Shown piece by piece: positions 26,037-33,331 of a stretch of DNA of 64,000 nt (positions are counted from its first letter, which is position 1; each line of letters begins with the position of its first letter). The notes beneath the pieces are model-generated. The model did no database searches. It worked only from the letters and a program-made list of their open reading frames with translations, and had not been told where the DNA came from. The translations under genes and the position numbers were made by a program. Source of the DNA: a virus; IMG/VR virus record IMGVR_UViG_3300036760_000522, positions 237,551-301,550 of that record, one strand, 5' to 3'.

Positions 26037-27224
26037 CTACCGGAAGGATACAACAAGATCCTCAAGTCGTTCGCATCCAACGCGGTTCCGGACCTCTTCG
26101 ATAGCAGAGAGGTAGACATCCGACGGAATGTCCTCTCTGTCCGCAAATTGTTGGTCCCACGACGAAGAGGAGTCTTCAAGGCGTGTTTCGTGTACCCCCT
26201 GATCTGTCAACACAACCAACGCATCCCCTGACAACGGTCGCTCTTTGTGACGGCGATCCCGTGTACGAAAAACGTTCTTCAGGTGATTTATCACAGCTCG
26301 TGACAGGTAGCTCTTGAAACCTTGAATGATCGTGTTGTCCTGCTTCGCCACCCAAAGAGGCGCTTTGGGATTGAAGTCTCGGACAAAATATGAAGACTTG
26401 GCAAGCGTCTCAATGTCGGCCACCAAGTAACGGGCTTTCAAAGAAAAGAGACGTCCCTCTACCGGACGCGGGATCCAATACGTTGAATCCCGTTTCGACT
26501 TCCAGAGAGCCTGACGCCACTGGACCCGAGTGATTGACAGCGCAGAAAGGATCTCGGCGACGCCAACCGTCCTGCTTGGCCTAACCTTGATAGCGTCGAC
26601 GTAGCGATCCAGGAATTTAGCACTCAAGAGGCGGCACCAGACGTCCTGCACAAATTCATTCAGTGCCTCTCCACACGCCCGAGTCATCTTGGCCACCAAC
26701 GACTTGACGAACCCTCCATACGACGAAACCACCTGAGTATTGTTCTTAGGAAGCCCGGAGGGCCACTTCCAGACCAGAAACAGTCTGATCCTCACGTGGC
26801 GGCAAAAAGCCTCGAGAACGGCTCCTGGTAAGATCCGTGCGTTCCTAGGAAGCCTTAAGAGGTGTATCCGACTTTCGATTCGAACGATGTCTGGTCCCCA
26901 ATAGACGGTTTGTCTCGAACAGAGCTTCACCCCCTCAACGAGATTGGGTTGGACCTCAACCCAATCAGGGTCCCGCAGAGTCATTTGAGTCAATCGAAAC
27001 CACTGGTGTGGCGACAGCCCCAGGTAGTTGATCGTTTCGGTGTGTGACATGGCACGTGGAAGGTGACGAGAAGAGTCGAAACGCTCCAAGGTCTGAAGCC
27101 GTTCAAGCTCGCTGATCAAGTAATCAAGCGAGCAACCTATCCTGCGTGCCTCTTCTTCTAACCAACCACCATGTAGAGCCTTCAGTTCCGAGTAGTTTTG
27201 TGGGATCCCAGCCAAACAGTTCAT
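26037..27224 (-). CDS. Divergent sigma-factor-like protein
   Basis: The protein has 395 residues from ATG 27224. A TTG at 27263 is in frame. Between about 200 and 330 it shows a split region-2 pattern: EALNEFVQDVWCRLLS, then after an insertion FKSYLSRAVINHLKNVFRTRDRRHKE, the helix that melts DNA in sigma 2.3-2.4. An N-terminal HTH-like segment (YLGLSPHQWFRLTQ) is also present. It is the first gene of the leftward module and sits directly upstream of the ECF-like gene, so the two probably form a transcription cascade. Family assignment is moderate. Confidence 0.5.
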   Translation of the reverse strand: MNCLAGIPQNYSELKALHGGWLEEEARRIGCSLDYLISELERLQTLERFDSSRHLPRAMSHTETINYLGLSPHQWFRLTQMTLRDPDWVEVQPNLVEGVKLCSRQTVYWGPDIVRIESRIHLLRLPRNARILPGAVLEAFCRHVRIRLFLVWKWPSGLPKNNTQVVSSYGGFVKSLVAKMTRACGEALNEFVQDVWCRLLSAKFLDRYVDAIKVRPSRTVGVAEILSALSITRVQWRQALWKSKRDSTYWIPRPVEGRLFSLKARYLVADIETLAKSSYFVRDFNPKAPLWVAKQDNTIIQGFKSYLSRAVINHLKNVFRTRDRRHKERPLSGDALVVLTDQGVHETRLEDSSSSWDQQFADREDIPSDVYLSAIEEVRNRVGCERLEDLVVSFR

Positions 27225-27280
27225 TCGAAAATTCCCTGAGAGCAAGAGCTCGGAGTTGTGCAACCCGACAGAGTTTCCGA

Positions 27281-27308
27281 GTTACAAGACAAGGACAGAC
27301 AACGTCAA
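27281..27308 (-). promoter_or_regulatory. Candidate sigma-70-like promoter of the leftward module
   Basis: On the minus strand TTGACG (27308-27303) and TGTAAC (27286-27281) are separated by 16 nt, a fair host-type -35/-10 pair. It lies 57 nt before the first leftward gene, where an early promoter is expected. The -10 match is weak (4 of 6). Confidence 0.35.
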
Positions 27309-27427
27309 TCCAAAATCGAAGCACTACCTTATTTCATTAAACAGTGTTGACGAAAATCGGATCCAGAAGAACCATGACAATTGTCCACAGAGATCCCACA
27401 GAGGACTCTTCATCAACAGGTGAGAAA

Positions 27428-27946
27428 ATGCCTACAAGCCCAAGTGAATCAAAGTTCGAGTTAGCTCAGCGAGAACTAGTTCAAGCAGCTCAGAACAAAC
27501 TCTTCACCACACAGGTGGACACACCTGTGTTCTCGATCCCCTCGACGCCTCACGATCAGAAGGTCTTCGGGCTGCTCGCCAAAGCTTGGATCCTTTGGGC
27601 AACAGGCTCTGACCCTCTTCCCACCATCGACAAAATAGGAAAACCCCACGAGGCGGGTAGAGCACTTCACCTCATGGCTCTCGATCATTGGAAACGAGCC
27701 ATTCAAGCCTTGGCTCGTTCATCTCTTCAGTTCCCGATCAACCAGGACGCTCTATCGTCCAATCAGGAAGCTTTCCTGTGCTTCCAGCGGGCTCTTCTGC
27801 TTAGTTCAAGCTATCAGCTACCTTCCACCAACAGCATCCATTGGTCGTTTGTTGCCTCCTTTCCTACACTTGCGATCAGCTACCTTACACACACTCTCTC
27901 TTCTTCACCACCCAAGTCTGTCTCTCCATCCATGAGAGGTCATTGA
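27428..27946 (+). CDS. Hypothetical protein next to the origin-like region
   Basis: This frame encodes 172 residues from ATG 27428, which has an AGGTGAG ribosome site. An earlier ATG at 27374 is possible. The first 130 residues look protein-like (FELAQRELVQAAQNKLF, VFGLLAKAWILWAT). The last 40 are S/P-rich and less convincing. The DNA carries several inverted repeats, including 9-bp arms at 27509-27530, and a TTGTCCACA near-match to a DnaA box lies just upstream at 27381. Coding status is uncertain. Confidence 0.4.
   Translation: MPTSPSESKFELAQRELVQAAQNKLFTTQVDTPVFSIPSTPHDQKVFGLLAKAWILWATGSDPLPTIDKIGKPHEAGRALHLMALDHWKRAIQALARSSLQFPINQDALSSNQEAFLCFQRALLLSSSYQLPSTNSIHWSFVASFPTLAISYLTHTLSSSPPKSVSPSMRGH
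27509..27530. repeat. Perfect inverted repeat, 9-bp arms
   Basis: ACACAGGTG and CACCTGTGT are separated by GACA. This is one of a series of dyads between 27.5 and 28.96 kb. Confidence 0.8.
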
Positions 27947-28649
27947 CTCTTTGTCCCCAACGGGCTCCGTCTTCATCACCGGCATCACTACTATGAGGAT
28001 TGCTAGTACGAGGATTGCGATTGCTACTACTTGCTGAGTTACGAGTTTCTGGATTTGAGCTTTCTGAATTTGAGCTTTCTGGATTATTGATTGTTGAAGC
28101 GTTAGTATGATTTGCAGCAGTATGATTTGAAGCAGTAGTTATTGAGTTAGTATGATTTGAGTTGCTACTATTTTCGGGGTACCGAACTTCGTGAGAGAAT
28201 ATCCGAAGATCGAAATGATCATGATCTGAGTGAGCATGGACCATGATCTAGGATCATGGAAGAATCCCTACAGGGATTCTGTTCATTTGATCTTGATGAT
28301 CTGTTGCTGAGAGATAGCAATAGATCATGCTCCACTACTTGAGTACTAGCTGTCAGTTGATCTCGTCCTTGTGAACAGCTTAGGTTGGGAGTCTGTGGGA
28401 TCGACACATTACCCAATCCACTCATGATCCATCGGATGGATGGATCTTCGGTCAGTTGGATTTTTTTGACGTCCTTAGTGTGATGAAGTGACCCGACGTT
28501 CATTGTGCTCTCAAACAGCTGACGGTTGATAGGAGATCCTGTTAACTCCTAGAGGACCACTACACCGGCTCGGACCTGTTGGACAAGGAGATCTTTTTGG
28601 TCGGATGGTCGGAAGAGGTTTGGACTTCTGTTGGTGTAGGTGAGTGAAG
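27947..28649. other. Non-coding origin-like / regulatory region
   Basis: No convincing gene lies in these 700 bases. Left part: AT-rich repeats, with three 15-bp units (28040-28084; last two TTGAGCTTTCTGAAT and TTGAGCTTTCTGGAT) and three 11-bp AGTATGATTTG units (28104, 28119, 28149). Right part: 12 GATC sites between 28208 and 28446, about one expected by chance, with perfect dyads CCATGATC/GATCATGG (28241-28259), AGAATCCC/GGGATTCT (28261-28280) and GATCCATC/GATGGATC (28426-28446). It is where leftward transcription gives way to mixed strands. Iterons, an AT-rich tract and GATC clustering together resemble a replication origin. A minus-strand N/S/T-rich frame across the repeats looks like a repeat artefact. 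Confidence 0.5.
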
Positions 28650-28970
28650 ATGCTCAGTCGAATGAAGCTGTCGGATGTTAAGTGGGATCCCACCGTGCTC
28701 ATCGAGTTACCCGCTCCGCTTCGCGTAGCGGAGAGCCTTGCGTTGAAGTTCCAGATCACCCGTCAGGTTGATCGACGTTGGTGGCGACTCGACGTTGTAG
28801 GAATCTTCCGTGTCACACAGGTAGGCTTCGACGCTCAGAAAGGCCTCTCACGGCAGCTTCTGAGCGTCGAAGCCTCAGGACCTCCGCCAGTGTGGCAGAG
28901 CGTTCGAAAGCCTCCCAGAATCGAAACCACGTGGAGTCCTGCTAGGTCTCCACGTCAGCCCATCATCTAG
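28650..28970 (+). CDS. Hypothetical protein containing an 18-bp inverted repeat
   Basis: This frame encodes 106 residues from ATG 28650 (AGGTGAG ribosome site 4-10 nt before). Content such as DVKWDPTVLIELPAPLRVAESLALKFQ and RRWWRLDVVGIFRVTQ looks protein-like, with a basic, proline-rich tail. The DNA holds a palindrome GTGGGATCCCAC (28682), a stem CTCCGCT/AGCGGAG (28714-28733), an 18-bp perfect inverted repeat (28823-28875) and an 8-bp one (28929-28955). Either coding and structure overlap, or the frame is not a gene. Confidence 0.45.
   Translation: MLSRMKLSDVKWDPTVLIELPAPLRVAESLALKFQITRQVDRRWWRLDVVGIFRVTQVGFDAQKGLSRQLLSVEASGPPPVWQSVRKPPRIETTWSPARSPRQPII
28823..28875. repeat. Perfect 18-bp inverted repeat with 17-nt loop
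   Basis: Arms AGGCTTCGACGCTCAGAA and its exact reverse complement flank a 17-nt loop. The transcript would fold into a very stable hairpin. No T-run follows, so it is not a classical terminator. Confidence 0.85.
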
Positions 28971-29125
28971 TAGAGCGAGACGCTTCGTTACTAAAGCTAC
29001 CCTGGTCCCTGTTGGACGATCGGCCTCGCGGAACACTCCGAGTCAAGGGCGAAGCAAAGGTCCGCGTAGCTGGAGCCCTGGAGCCCTGTTGGTCTATCCC
29101 ACACTTGTTCACAGGACGTTTAGAA

Positions 29126-29551
29126 ATGAAAGCAGTGAGCCTTTACCAACCGCATGCGTCGTTAGTCAGGATCGGCGTCAAGAAATTCGAAACGCGTAGT
29201 TGGGAGACCCGGTACCGAGGCCCACTAGCGATCCATGCGACCAAGGCCTTCCCACGTCAGTACGTGGCGCTCAGCGTGACGGCTCCGTTTTTCAAAGCTC
29301 TGCGAGACGAGTTCCCTCTACCAGCCGGCGCAGTCCTTTGCGTCGTGGATCTAGTCGACTGCATTTCGACAAGTGAGGCTCTTCAACAAGACCTGATTTC
29401 AGATGAGGAACGACTGTTCGGAGATTACAGCCCGAATCGGTTCGCGTGGAAGCTACAGCTTCTCGATGTTTTTGAGCGTCCCATCCACGCTCGAGGCGGA
29501 CAACGCATCTGGGAGTGGATCCCTCCTCAGAAGTTCACGACGTACGTGTAA
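29126..29551 (+). CDS. ASCH/PUA-like domain protein
   Basis: The 141-residue protein starts MKAVSLYQPHASLVRIGVKK at ATG 29126. It continues with ETRSWETRYRGPLAIHATKA, the diagnostic start of ASCH domains (a PUA-related RNA-binding fold). The C-terminal half is VLCVVDLVDCIS ... FAWKLQLLDVFERPI, also typical. ASCH proteins are thought to bind or process RNA or modified nucleosides, and phages often carry them. The start chosen matches the family start. The preceding 155 nt hold no convincing gene. Confidence 0.8.
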   Translation: MKAVSLYQPHASLVRIGVKKFETRSWETRYRGPLAIHATKAFPRQYVALSVTAPFFKALRDEFPLPAGAVLCVVDLVDCISTSEALQQDLISDEERLFGDYSPNRFAWKLQLLDVFERPIHARGGQRIWEWIPPQKFTTYV

Positions 29552-29895
29552 CCAAACCCTGTTGCTGAGGTCGAAGAGGTCGTGGACGAGCCGCTGTAGA
29601 AGATGATTGTCGGCGGCGGTGCAGGACGAATCGGTACGATCTTCAAATCTTTGAACTCCGTAACGATGTCATTCAGGAGTTGCATGATCCTGACGTCGCC
29701 GCCTTGATCCGGATGATATTTCTTAGCGAGCTGTCGGTGTGTCTTGGACACCTCGTCTTTCAAAGCCTCAAGCTCTTGCACTGCTGTATTGTACGGCAGT
29801 GCCTGAAGCCGCAGAATCTTGCCTTGTGTGATTCCAAGCTTCGCAATGAGCTCGTTCGCAGTCTTACGTTCGGCAGGAGTCAGTGATGTTTCCAT
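29527..29895 (-). CDS. J-domain-like co-chaperone
   Basis: The 122-residue protein has the J-domain helix II-III signature RQLAKKYHPDQGGD with the invariant HPD, after an N-terminal helical part (ERKTANELIAKLGITQ). The C-terminus is a low-complexity S/T/G tail. It could recruit host DnaK, complementing the phage GroEL, or act as a T-antigen-like replication adaptor. It overlaps the convergent ASCH gene by 25 nt. Confidence 0.7.
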   Translation of the reverse strand: METSLTPAERKTANELIAKLGITQGKILRLQALPYNTAVQELEALKDEVSKTHRQLAKKYHPDQGGDVRIMQLLNDIVTEFKDLKIVPIRPAPPPTIIFYSGSSTTSSTSATGFGYTYVVNF

Positions 29896-29924
29896 CTCTA
29901 TTCAACAGCGGCACAAATAAAAAC

Positions 29925-30500
29925 TCAGACCGAAGGACCTGTCACAATATCTTGTCCTTGGTAGTGACTCTTGAGCCCGTCCGAGCCGTATGGATGATTA
30001 CACGCGGTTGCGAGCTTCGTGAAATTGATCTGTGCGATCTTCATTCCCGGCCACAACTGAATAGGCCACGGCCCGTGGTTGACGATTTCCAAGGTCAGGC
30101 GTCCGTCCCACCCAGGATCAACAAATCCTGCGGTCACATGAACCGCTAGGAAGCACCTGCCCCAGGTCGACTTTCCCTCGACCCTAGCTAGAACGTTGGC
30201 AGGACAGGTGATGTTCTCGTTGAGAGCTCCCAACACACAATACTTGGGTTGGAGGACCCAACCCGAAGAACTCATGTTGTGGCGCTCGAAAACTGGTTTT
30301 TTCTCAGGTCGTCTCAAATCAATGAGGTCTGTTGCATTCACCCAAAGAGGCGGAAGCAACAGAGTTTCGTGCAACGTGACATCGTAACTTGCAGGTTGAA
30401 TTTGGTCGTGATTGAAGGGCTTGATATAACCTAGCTCAGCAAGCCTTTCAATGTCACGATCGCACAACGGTCCTACAGGCACTGACGGTATTGTATCCAT
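29925..30500 (-). CDS. dcd: dCTP deaminase / dUTPase-family enzyme
   Basis: The 191-residue protein has the Dcd pattern: IQPASYDVTLHETLLLPP at the N-terminus, and EGKSTWGRCFLAVHVTAGFVDPGWDGRLTLEIVNH with the catalytic glutamate in TLE and the conserved TAGFxDPGW loop. It forms dUMP or dUTP from dCTP, which feeds ThyX. A bifunctional deaminase/dUTPase is possible. It complements the RNR-ThyX set in the left module. Confidence 0.88.
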   Translation of the reverse strand: MDTIPSVPVGPLCDRDIERLAELGYIKPFNHDQIQPASYDVTLHETLLLPPLWVNATDLIDLRRPEKKPVFERHNMSSSGWVLQPKYCVLGALNENITCPANVLARVEGKSTWGRCFLAVHVTAGFVDPGWDGRLTLEIVNHGPWPIQLWPGMKIAQINFTKLATACNHPYGSDGLKSHYQGQDIVTGPSV

Positions 30501-30523
30501 ATGGCGGACTACAACACCATGGG

Positions 30524-30865
30524 TCAGGCGCCTGCTTTCTTGTGCTTTGTGACCAACGACAAACGTTGTGGGGTTTCGTAACCGAGAAAGACGGCTGTGA
30601 CGTAGATCCCGATCCCTTCCTTTTCGAGCGCACGTGGTGTGACGCTGACTTGTCCGTAGCCGACCCGCCCATCGTTAACACGAAACGAACAAGGCAGAAT
30701 CAACTGTGACAATTCTGCGCGCCAGGTCTCGCCGTAAGTGAGTGAATCTGGATCAGGTTCTGTTTGAGTCAGTTCCCGAAACTTCTCGAGCACGACCCCT
30801 CGTGTGAGTTCGATCCAAAAAGGAAGCCCCGCAAAACCAACGTATCCCTCAGCAGCCACAAACAA
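30524..30865 (-). CDS. Hypothetical protein
   Basis: This 113-residue protein (MFVAAEGYVGFAGLPFWIEL) is beta-rich with a plausible globular composition. No family recognised. It lies 23 nt upstream of the dCTP deaminase on the same strand and probably shares its transcript. Confidence 0.55.
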   Translation of the reverse strand: MFVAAEGYVGFAGLPFWIELTRGVVLEKFRELTQTEPDPDSLTYGETWRAELSQLILPCSFRVNDGRVGYGQVSVTPRALEKEGIGIYVTAVFLGYETPQRLSLVTKHKKAGA

Positions 30866-30931
30866 GGCAAAGTCAGTAAAAGATCCAGGGATAACTAGCC
30901 TATTTGGTTCATAGGCGGAGCCTTGGATCCC

Positions 30932-30953
30932 TGCTAGGTTGGGCTTTCCGTCG
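30932..30953 (+). repeat. 22-bp direct repeat, copy 1
   Basis: Starts TGCTAGGTTGGGCTTTCCGT. It is identical over 22 bp to 34264-34285, and each copy is followed 10-15 nt later by CGGAGAAATTGAAA. This copy precedes the candidate small-RNA promoter by about 30 nt. Confidence 0.75.
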
Positions 30954-30980
30954 TCTCAGGATGGCGGAGAAATTGAAATG

Positions 30981-31008
30981 TTGACGAGCCTCGCGCGTTT
31001 GTTATCAT
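30981..31008 (+). promoter_or_regulatory. Sigma-70-like promoter of candidate small RNA
   Basis: TTGACG (30981-30986) and TATCAT (31003-31008) are spaced by 16 nt, placing transcription start near 31014-31016, exactly at the base of the hairpin RNA. Confidence 0.6.
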
Positions 31009-31013
31009 AGGCT

Positions 31014-31104
31014 TCGGCGTTGCGTCGAACGGCCTCTAGCAGTTGGTGTCCCCCCTCTTACTGCTGGTGAGTGTCGTCGATGCAACGCCGAATTAGTTTT
31101 TGTC
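31014..31104 (+). ncRNA. Candidate structured small RNA
   Basis: This intergenic stretch pairs end to end. TCGGCGTTGCGTCGA (31014-31028) pairs with TCGATGCAACGCCGA (31077-31091) over 15 bp, with one G-U. Inside, AGCAGT (31038-31043) pairs with ACTGCT (31060-31065), leaving a C-rich loop (TCCCCCCTCTT). TTTTT follows at 31097-31101, as in an intrinsic terminator, and a good promoter precedes it. At about 75-90 nt it is tRNA-sized but lacks D-, anticodon- and T-arm signatures. The C-rich loop could pair with Shine-Dalgarno sequences. Function is inference. Confidence 0.55.
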
Positions 31105-31110
31105 GTTTCG

Positions 31111-31130
31111 GATCGACTGGGAATTGAATG
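31111..31130 (+). promoter_or_regulatory. Recurrent leader element, copy b
   Basis: GATCGACTGGGAATTGAATG lies just after the small RNA. No obvious plus-strand gene follows, so this copy may be fortuitous or belong to the RNA unit. Confidence 0.35.
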
Positions 31131-31138
31131 GTGGGACA

Positions 31139-31411
31139 TCACCGTCGAACAACGAGCTGCGGTGGATCGACGTAACGATCATCACTCGTGAACTTGAATC
31201 CTTTGATCGGCTCACCGACGGCAGCTAGTGCAAGAGCGTTGGTGGCGACGGCAATCAAATCGGCAGTTTTCACGACTTCCCACGCCCAAGGCTGACGGAT
31301 CTCTAGTCTGAGCAATCCGTTCGGATCCGCGGAAGCTCTAAACTTTAGAGTCGAACTGAGTTCGAAGATCTTCACAGGTCCCCTTCCACCAGTATTCGTC
31401 GAATCCGACAT
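31139..31411 (-). CDS. Small hypothetical protein
   Basis: This 90-residue protein (MSDSTNTGGRGPVKIFELSS) has a beta-rich N-terminal half and a helical middle (ADLIAVATNALALAAVGEPI). No family recognised. It overlaps the secreted-protein gene upstream by 40 nt. Confidence 0.5.
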   Translation of the reverse strand: MSDSTNTGGRGPVKIFELSSTLKFRASADPNGLLRLEIRQPWAWEVVKTADLIAVATNALALAAVGEPIKGFKFTSDDRYVDPPQLVVRR

Positions 31412-31665
31412 TTTGATGTCACCTTGCCGTCCTGGTCCGTGAAGGTGATCTCATTCTCAGAAGAGCCTTTGCGGCGCCAACGAATGATCGCCGGAAGTCG
31501 GGATCCGATCGGATGACACGATATTGTGTCGAGCAGTTGTCGACCTCCGTCCACTGCATAGAGATTAGGACGGTCACGTGTCACCGTAACGTGGCGGTAG
31601 GTTTCGGCGCTCGCTACAGCTTCCGTGAAAATCACCAACAGACAGAACGTTGAGAATTTGGACAT
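31372..31665 (-). CDS. Small secreted protein
   Basis: The 97-residue protein starts with a Sec-type signal peptide (MSKFSTFCLLVIFTEAVASA, cleavage after ASA). The mature part is basic with two cysteines that could form a disulfide. It would act in the envelope or be exported. No family recognised. Confidence 0.5.
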   Translation of the reverse strand: MSKFSTFCLLVIFTEAVASAETYRHVTVTRDRPNLYAVDGGRQLLDTISCHPIGSRLPAIIRWRRKGSSENEITFTDQDGKVTSKCRIRRILVEGDL

Positions 31666-31734
31666 CTCTTACTCTTGTGGATGGAATAAACTTGTTGACT
31701 TCCCATTGTGGAGAGACAAGCTCAATAGTGTGAT

Positions 31735-31764
31735 GTGGTGTTGTAGTATATTGGGAATTGAAGG
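31735..31764 (+). promoter_or_regulatory. Recurrent leader element, copy c (extended)
   Basis: Contains GTAGTATATTGGGAATTGAA and lies 44 nt upstream of the RRM gene. Thirty bases are identical to copy g at 49075-49104 on the other strand. Confidence 0.6.
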
Positions 31765-31807
31765 CAGGATCAAAGGAACTCACCCGTCGAGAGAAAGTAA
31801 GAGTGAA

Positions 31808-32161
31808 ATGAAGCGATTGTTTGTTGGAAACCTGTCTTACGCGACTAGCGTGGACGAATTCAGGACTCTTTTCACACGATTCGGCACACTACGTTCTGTG
31901 GACATCGTCACTGATCGTGAGACCGGCCAAAGCCGCGGTTTCGGGTTCGCAGAGTTCACAACTGATCAAGCCGCCGAAGACTGTGCGACGTCTCTGCACA
32001 AGTCCAATTTCGGCGGTCGGCCCATCATTGTTCAGGAAGCTGTCCAGAAGCCAAGGACTCGGAAAGAATTTTCGCAACCGCCGCCAGACCCAGAAGTGCA
32101 TCGTCGCCCACAACGTCGGGATCACCGACGTGATCGGCCGAGCCGGGATTACAACGATTGA
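31808..32161 (+). CDS. RRM-type RNA-binding protein
   Basis: The 117-residue protein from ATG 31808 consists of one RNA-recognition motif with RNP2 LFVGNL (4-9) and RNP1 RGFGFAEF (43-50), followed by a basic, disordered tail (RRPQRRDHRRDRPSRDYND). It resembles bacterial Rbp-type glycine/arginine-tailed RRM proteins. It probably binds single-stranded RNA and could steer phage or host mRNA translation or stability. It is preceded by an extended copy of the recurrent leader element. Confidence 0.9.
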   Translation: MKRLFVGNLSYATSVDEFRTLFTRFGTLRSVDIVTDRETGQSRGFGFAEFTTDQAAEDCATSLHKSNFGGRPIIVQEAVQKPRTRKEFSQPPPDPEVHRRPQRRDHRRDRPSRDYND

Positions 32162-32335
32162 GTCTGTAAGCGACTTGTGCGCTGTGCACGTCTCGAGGTA
32201 CAAGTTCTCCACGACGTACAAAAGAAGATTTGTAGAGCGTGATTTGCCCGCTCCACGGAACCAGTGGCGATGGTGTAGCAGCTTGCACCGTTCGTGTTAG
32301 GTACTCAAAATCGTGTGGGTGAATCCAAAAACTGA

Positions 32336-32863
32336 TCAACCGATCAATCTTTCGTTTGCGATCATGCCGGTGTTCTTCCCATTGACCAGACAAAGCGTCC
32401 GGAGCTTGGACGCAGCGTTGACAGGGCCGCTGCTCTCGAGTGAATAGGGTGGATCAGAAAGCGTCGCAGCGTCGTTCAATGCAACAGATTTTGGATAGGC
32501 GTCGACGACAACTCGCAGAATTGCCGCCTCACACTTGCCGAGTTCACGATACCAAAACTCTGCAAGTGCGCGACCAGTTGGCAAAGGATCGAAGTCTCCT
32601 AGGATTGCTCGGCCGCTCTCGGTGATGTCTACCCCGTCGATGTTGAAGCCTTTGATGTAGCCCTGCGTACGCAGCCTCGACGCTGCGTTGACAGGGCCAC
32701 TGCTCGTCGTCGAGTAACGAGCGATGATAGTGGCTTGAGTCAACGTTAGACGCCCGTGCTGTGCCAATACAGACAAGATCGCACGCTCACACTTGGAAAT
32801 AGGTTGTCGATCCAAAACCTGAGTTGCAGTGCTTTCCTCCTTGGGAGGCTTACCGTTCGTCAT
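32336..32863 (-). CDS. Duplicated winged-helix protein (C-terminal module of HerA/DUF87-type ATPases)
   Basis: This 175-residue protein contains two related winged-helix repeats: KCERAILSVLAQHGRLTLTQ ... SSGPVNAASRLRTQGYIKG and KCEAAILRVVVDAYP ... SSGPVNAASKLRTLCLVNG, joined by LPTGRALAEFWYRELGK. I know this pattern as the C-terminal tail of phage and bacterial HerA/DUF87-type ATPases. ATPase remnants lie just upstream on the same strand, so this is probably the surviving tail of a decayed gene. It could still bind DNA alone. It has its own ATG. Confidence 0.65.
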   Translation of the reverse strand: MTNGKPPKEESTATQVLDRQPISKCERAILSVLAQHGRLTLTQATIIARYSTTSSGPVNAASRLRTQGYIKGFNIDGVDITESGRAILGDFDPLPTGRALAEFWYRELGKCEAAILRVVVDAYPKSVALNDAATLSDPPYSLESSGPVNAASKLRTLCLVNGKNTGMIANERLIG

Positions 32864-32941
32864 CTGGGCTCTTTGGGTGGGCTCTTTGCGACTCGTTGTT
32901 GGCGTGGAAAGGTGGGCGTTGTACGTAGTACGAACAAGGTC

Positions 32942-33321
32942 TCACACACGTCTTCGTTGTGTGATGAGTGTTACACCGATTCCTCGTTTACGGCCGCGTT
33001 GAATCAAATTCAGCCAAGCGCCTACAAGCGGGCGGTTACGAGGATCAGGATTTTGTTGCAGGTAAACGTCAGCCTCTTCACAGAAGACGTGTATGGGATT
33101 GCGGTTTCGGATGAGCAGTTCGTTGGCAAAGTCGAGTAGGAATCGCTGACGTTCTCCATCACTCGACAAAAGCTCAAGGTCCAAAACACACGAAAGGTTC
33201 TTCGACGCAATGAGATTCGCGATCAGCTTTCCGCGCCTCGAATCGCCAATAACCCAAACGTCGAAGTGACTGCCTCAAGCGGCAGGCTAAGGTCTCGGGA
33301 AAGTACGAGGCTTGCAGGCAT
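32942..33321 (-). pseudogene. Decayed HerA/DUF87-type ATPase
   Basis: Two fragments in different frames. From ATG 33321 (preceded by GGTGAG) the frame reads SRDLSLPLEAVTSTFGLLAI and stops (TGA) near where the Walker A loop should be. From about 33226 another frame reads KLIANLIASKNLSCVLDLEL, then ERQRFLLDFANELL, IHVFCEEADVYL (Walker B) and RGRKRGIGVTLITQR, and stops at 32942. The order matches a HerA-type ATPase with the segment after Walker A deleted and the region beyond LITQR lost. The winged-helix tail follows at 32863. Confidence 0.65.
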
Positions 33322-33331
33322 CACTCACCAC

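Noticed and set aside
27885-28244. Minus-strand frame encoding an N/S/T-rich protein
   Set aside because: Its composition follows directly from AT-rich tandem repeats, it overlaps the end of another frame and it has no ribosome site or homologous pattern.
28219-28503. Minus-strand 94-codon frame over the GATC cluster
   Set aside because: It coincides with the palindromes and shows no protein-like pattern; treated as non-coding.
31014-31091. tRNA gene
   Set aside because: A 7-bp acceptor-like helix and 74-nt length fit, but no T-arm, D-arm or 7-nt anticodon loop; called as an unclassified small RNA.
32162-32335. Short gap between the RRM gene and the winged-helix gene
   Set aside because: I found no coding frame, tRNA or clear hairpin in it.
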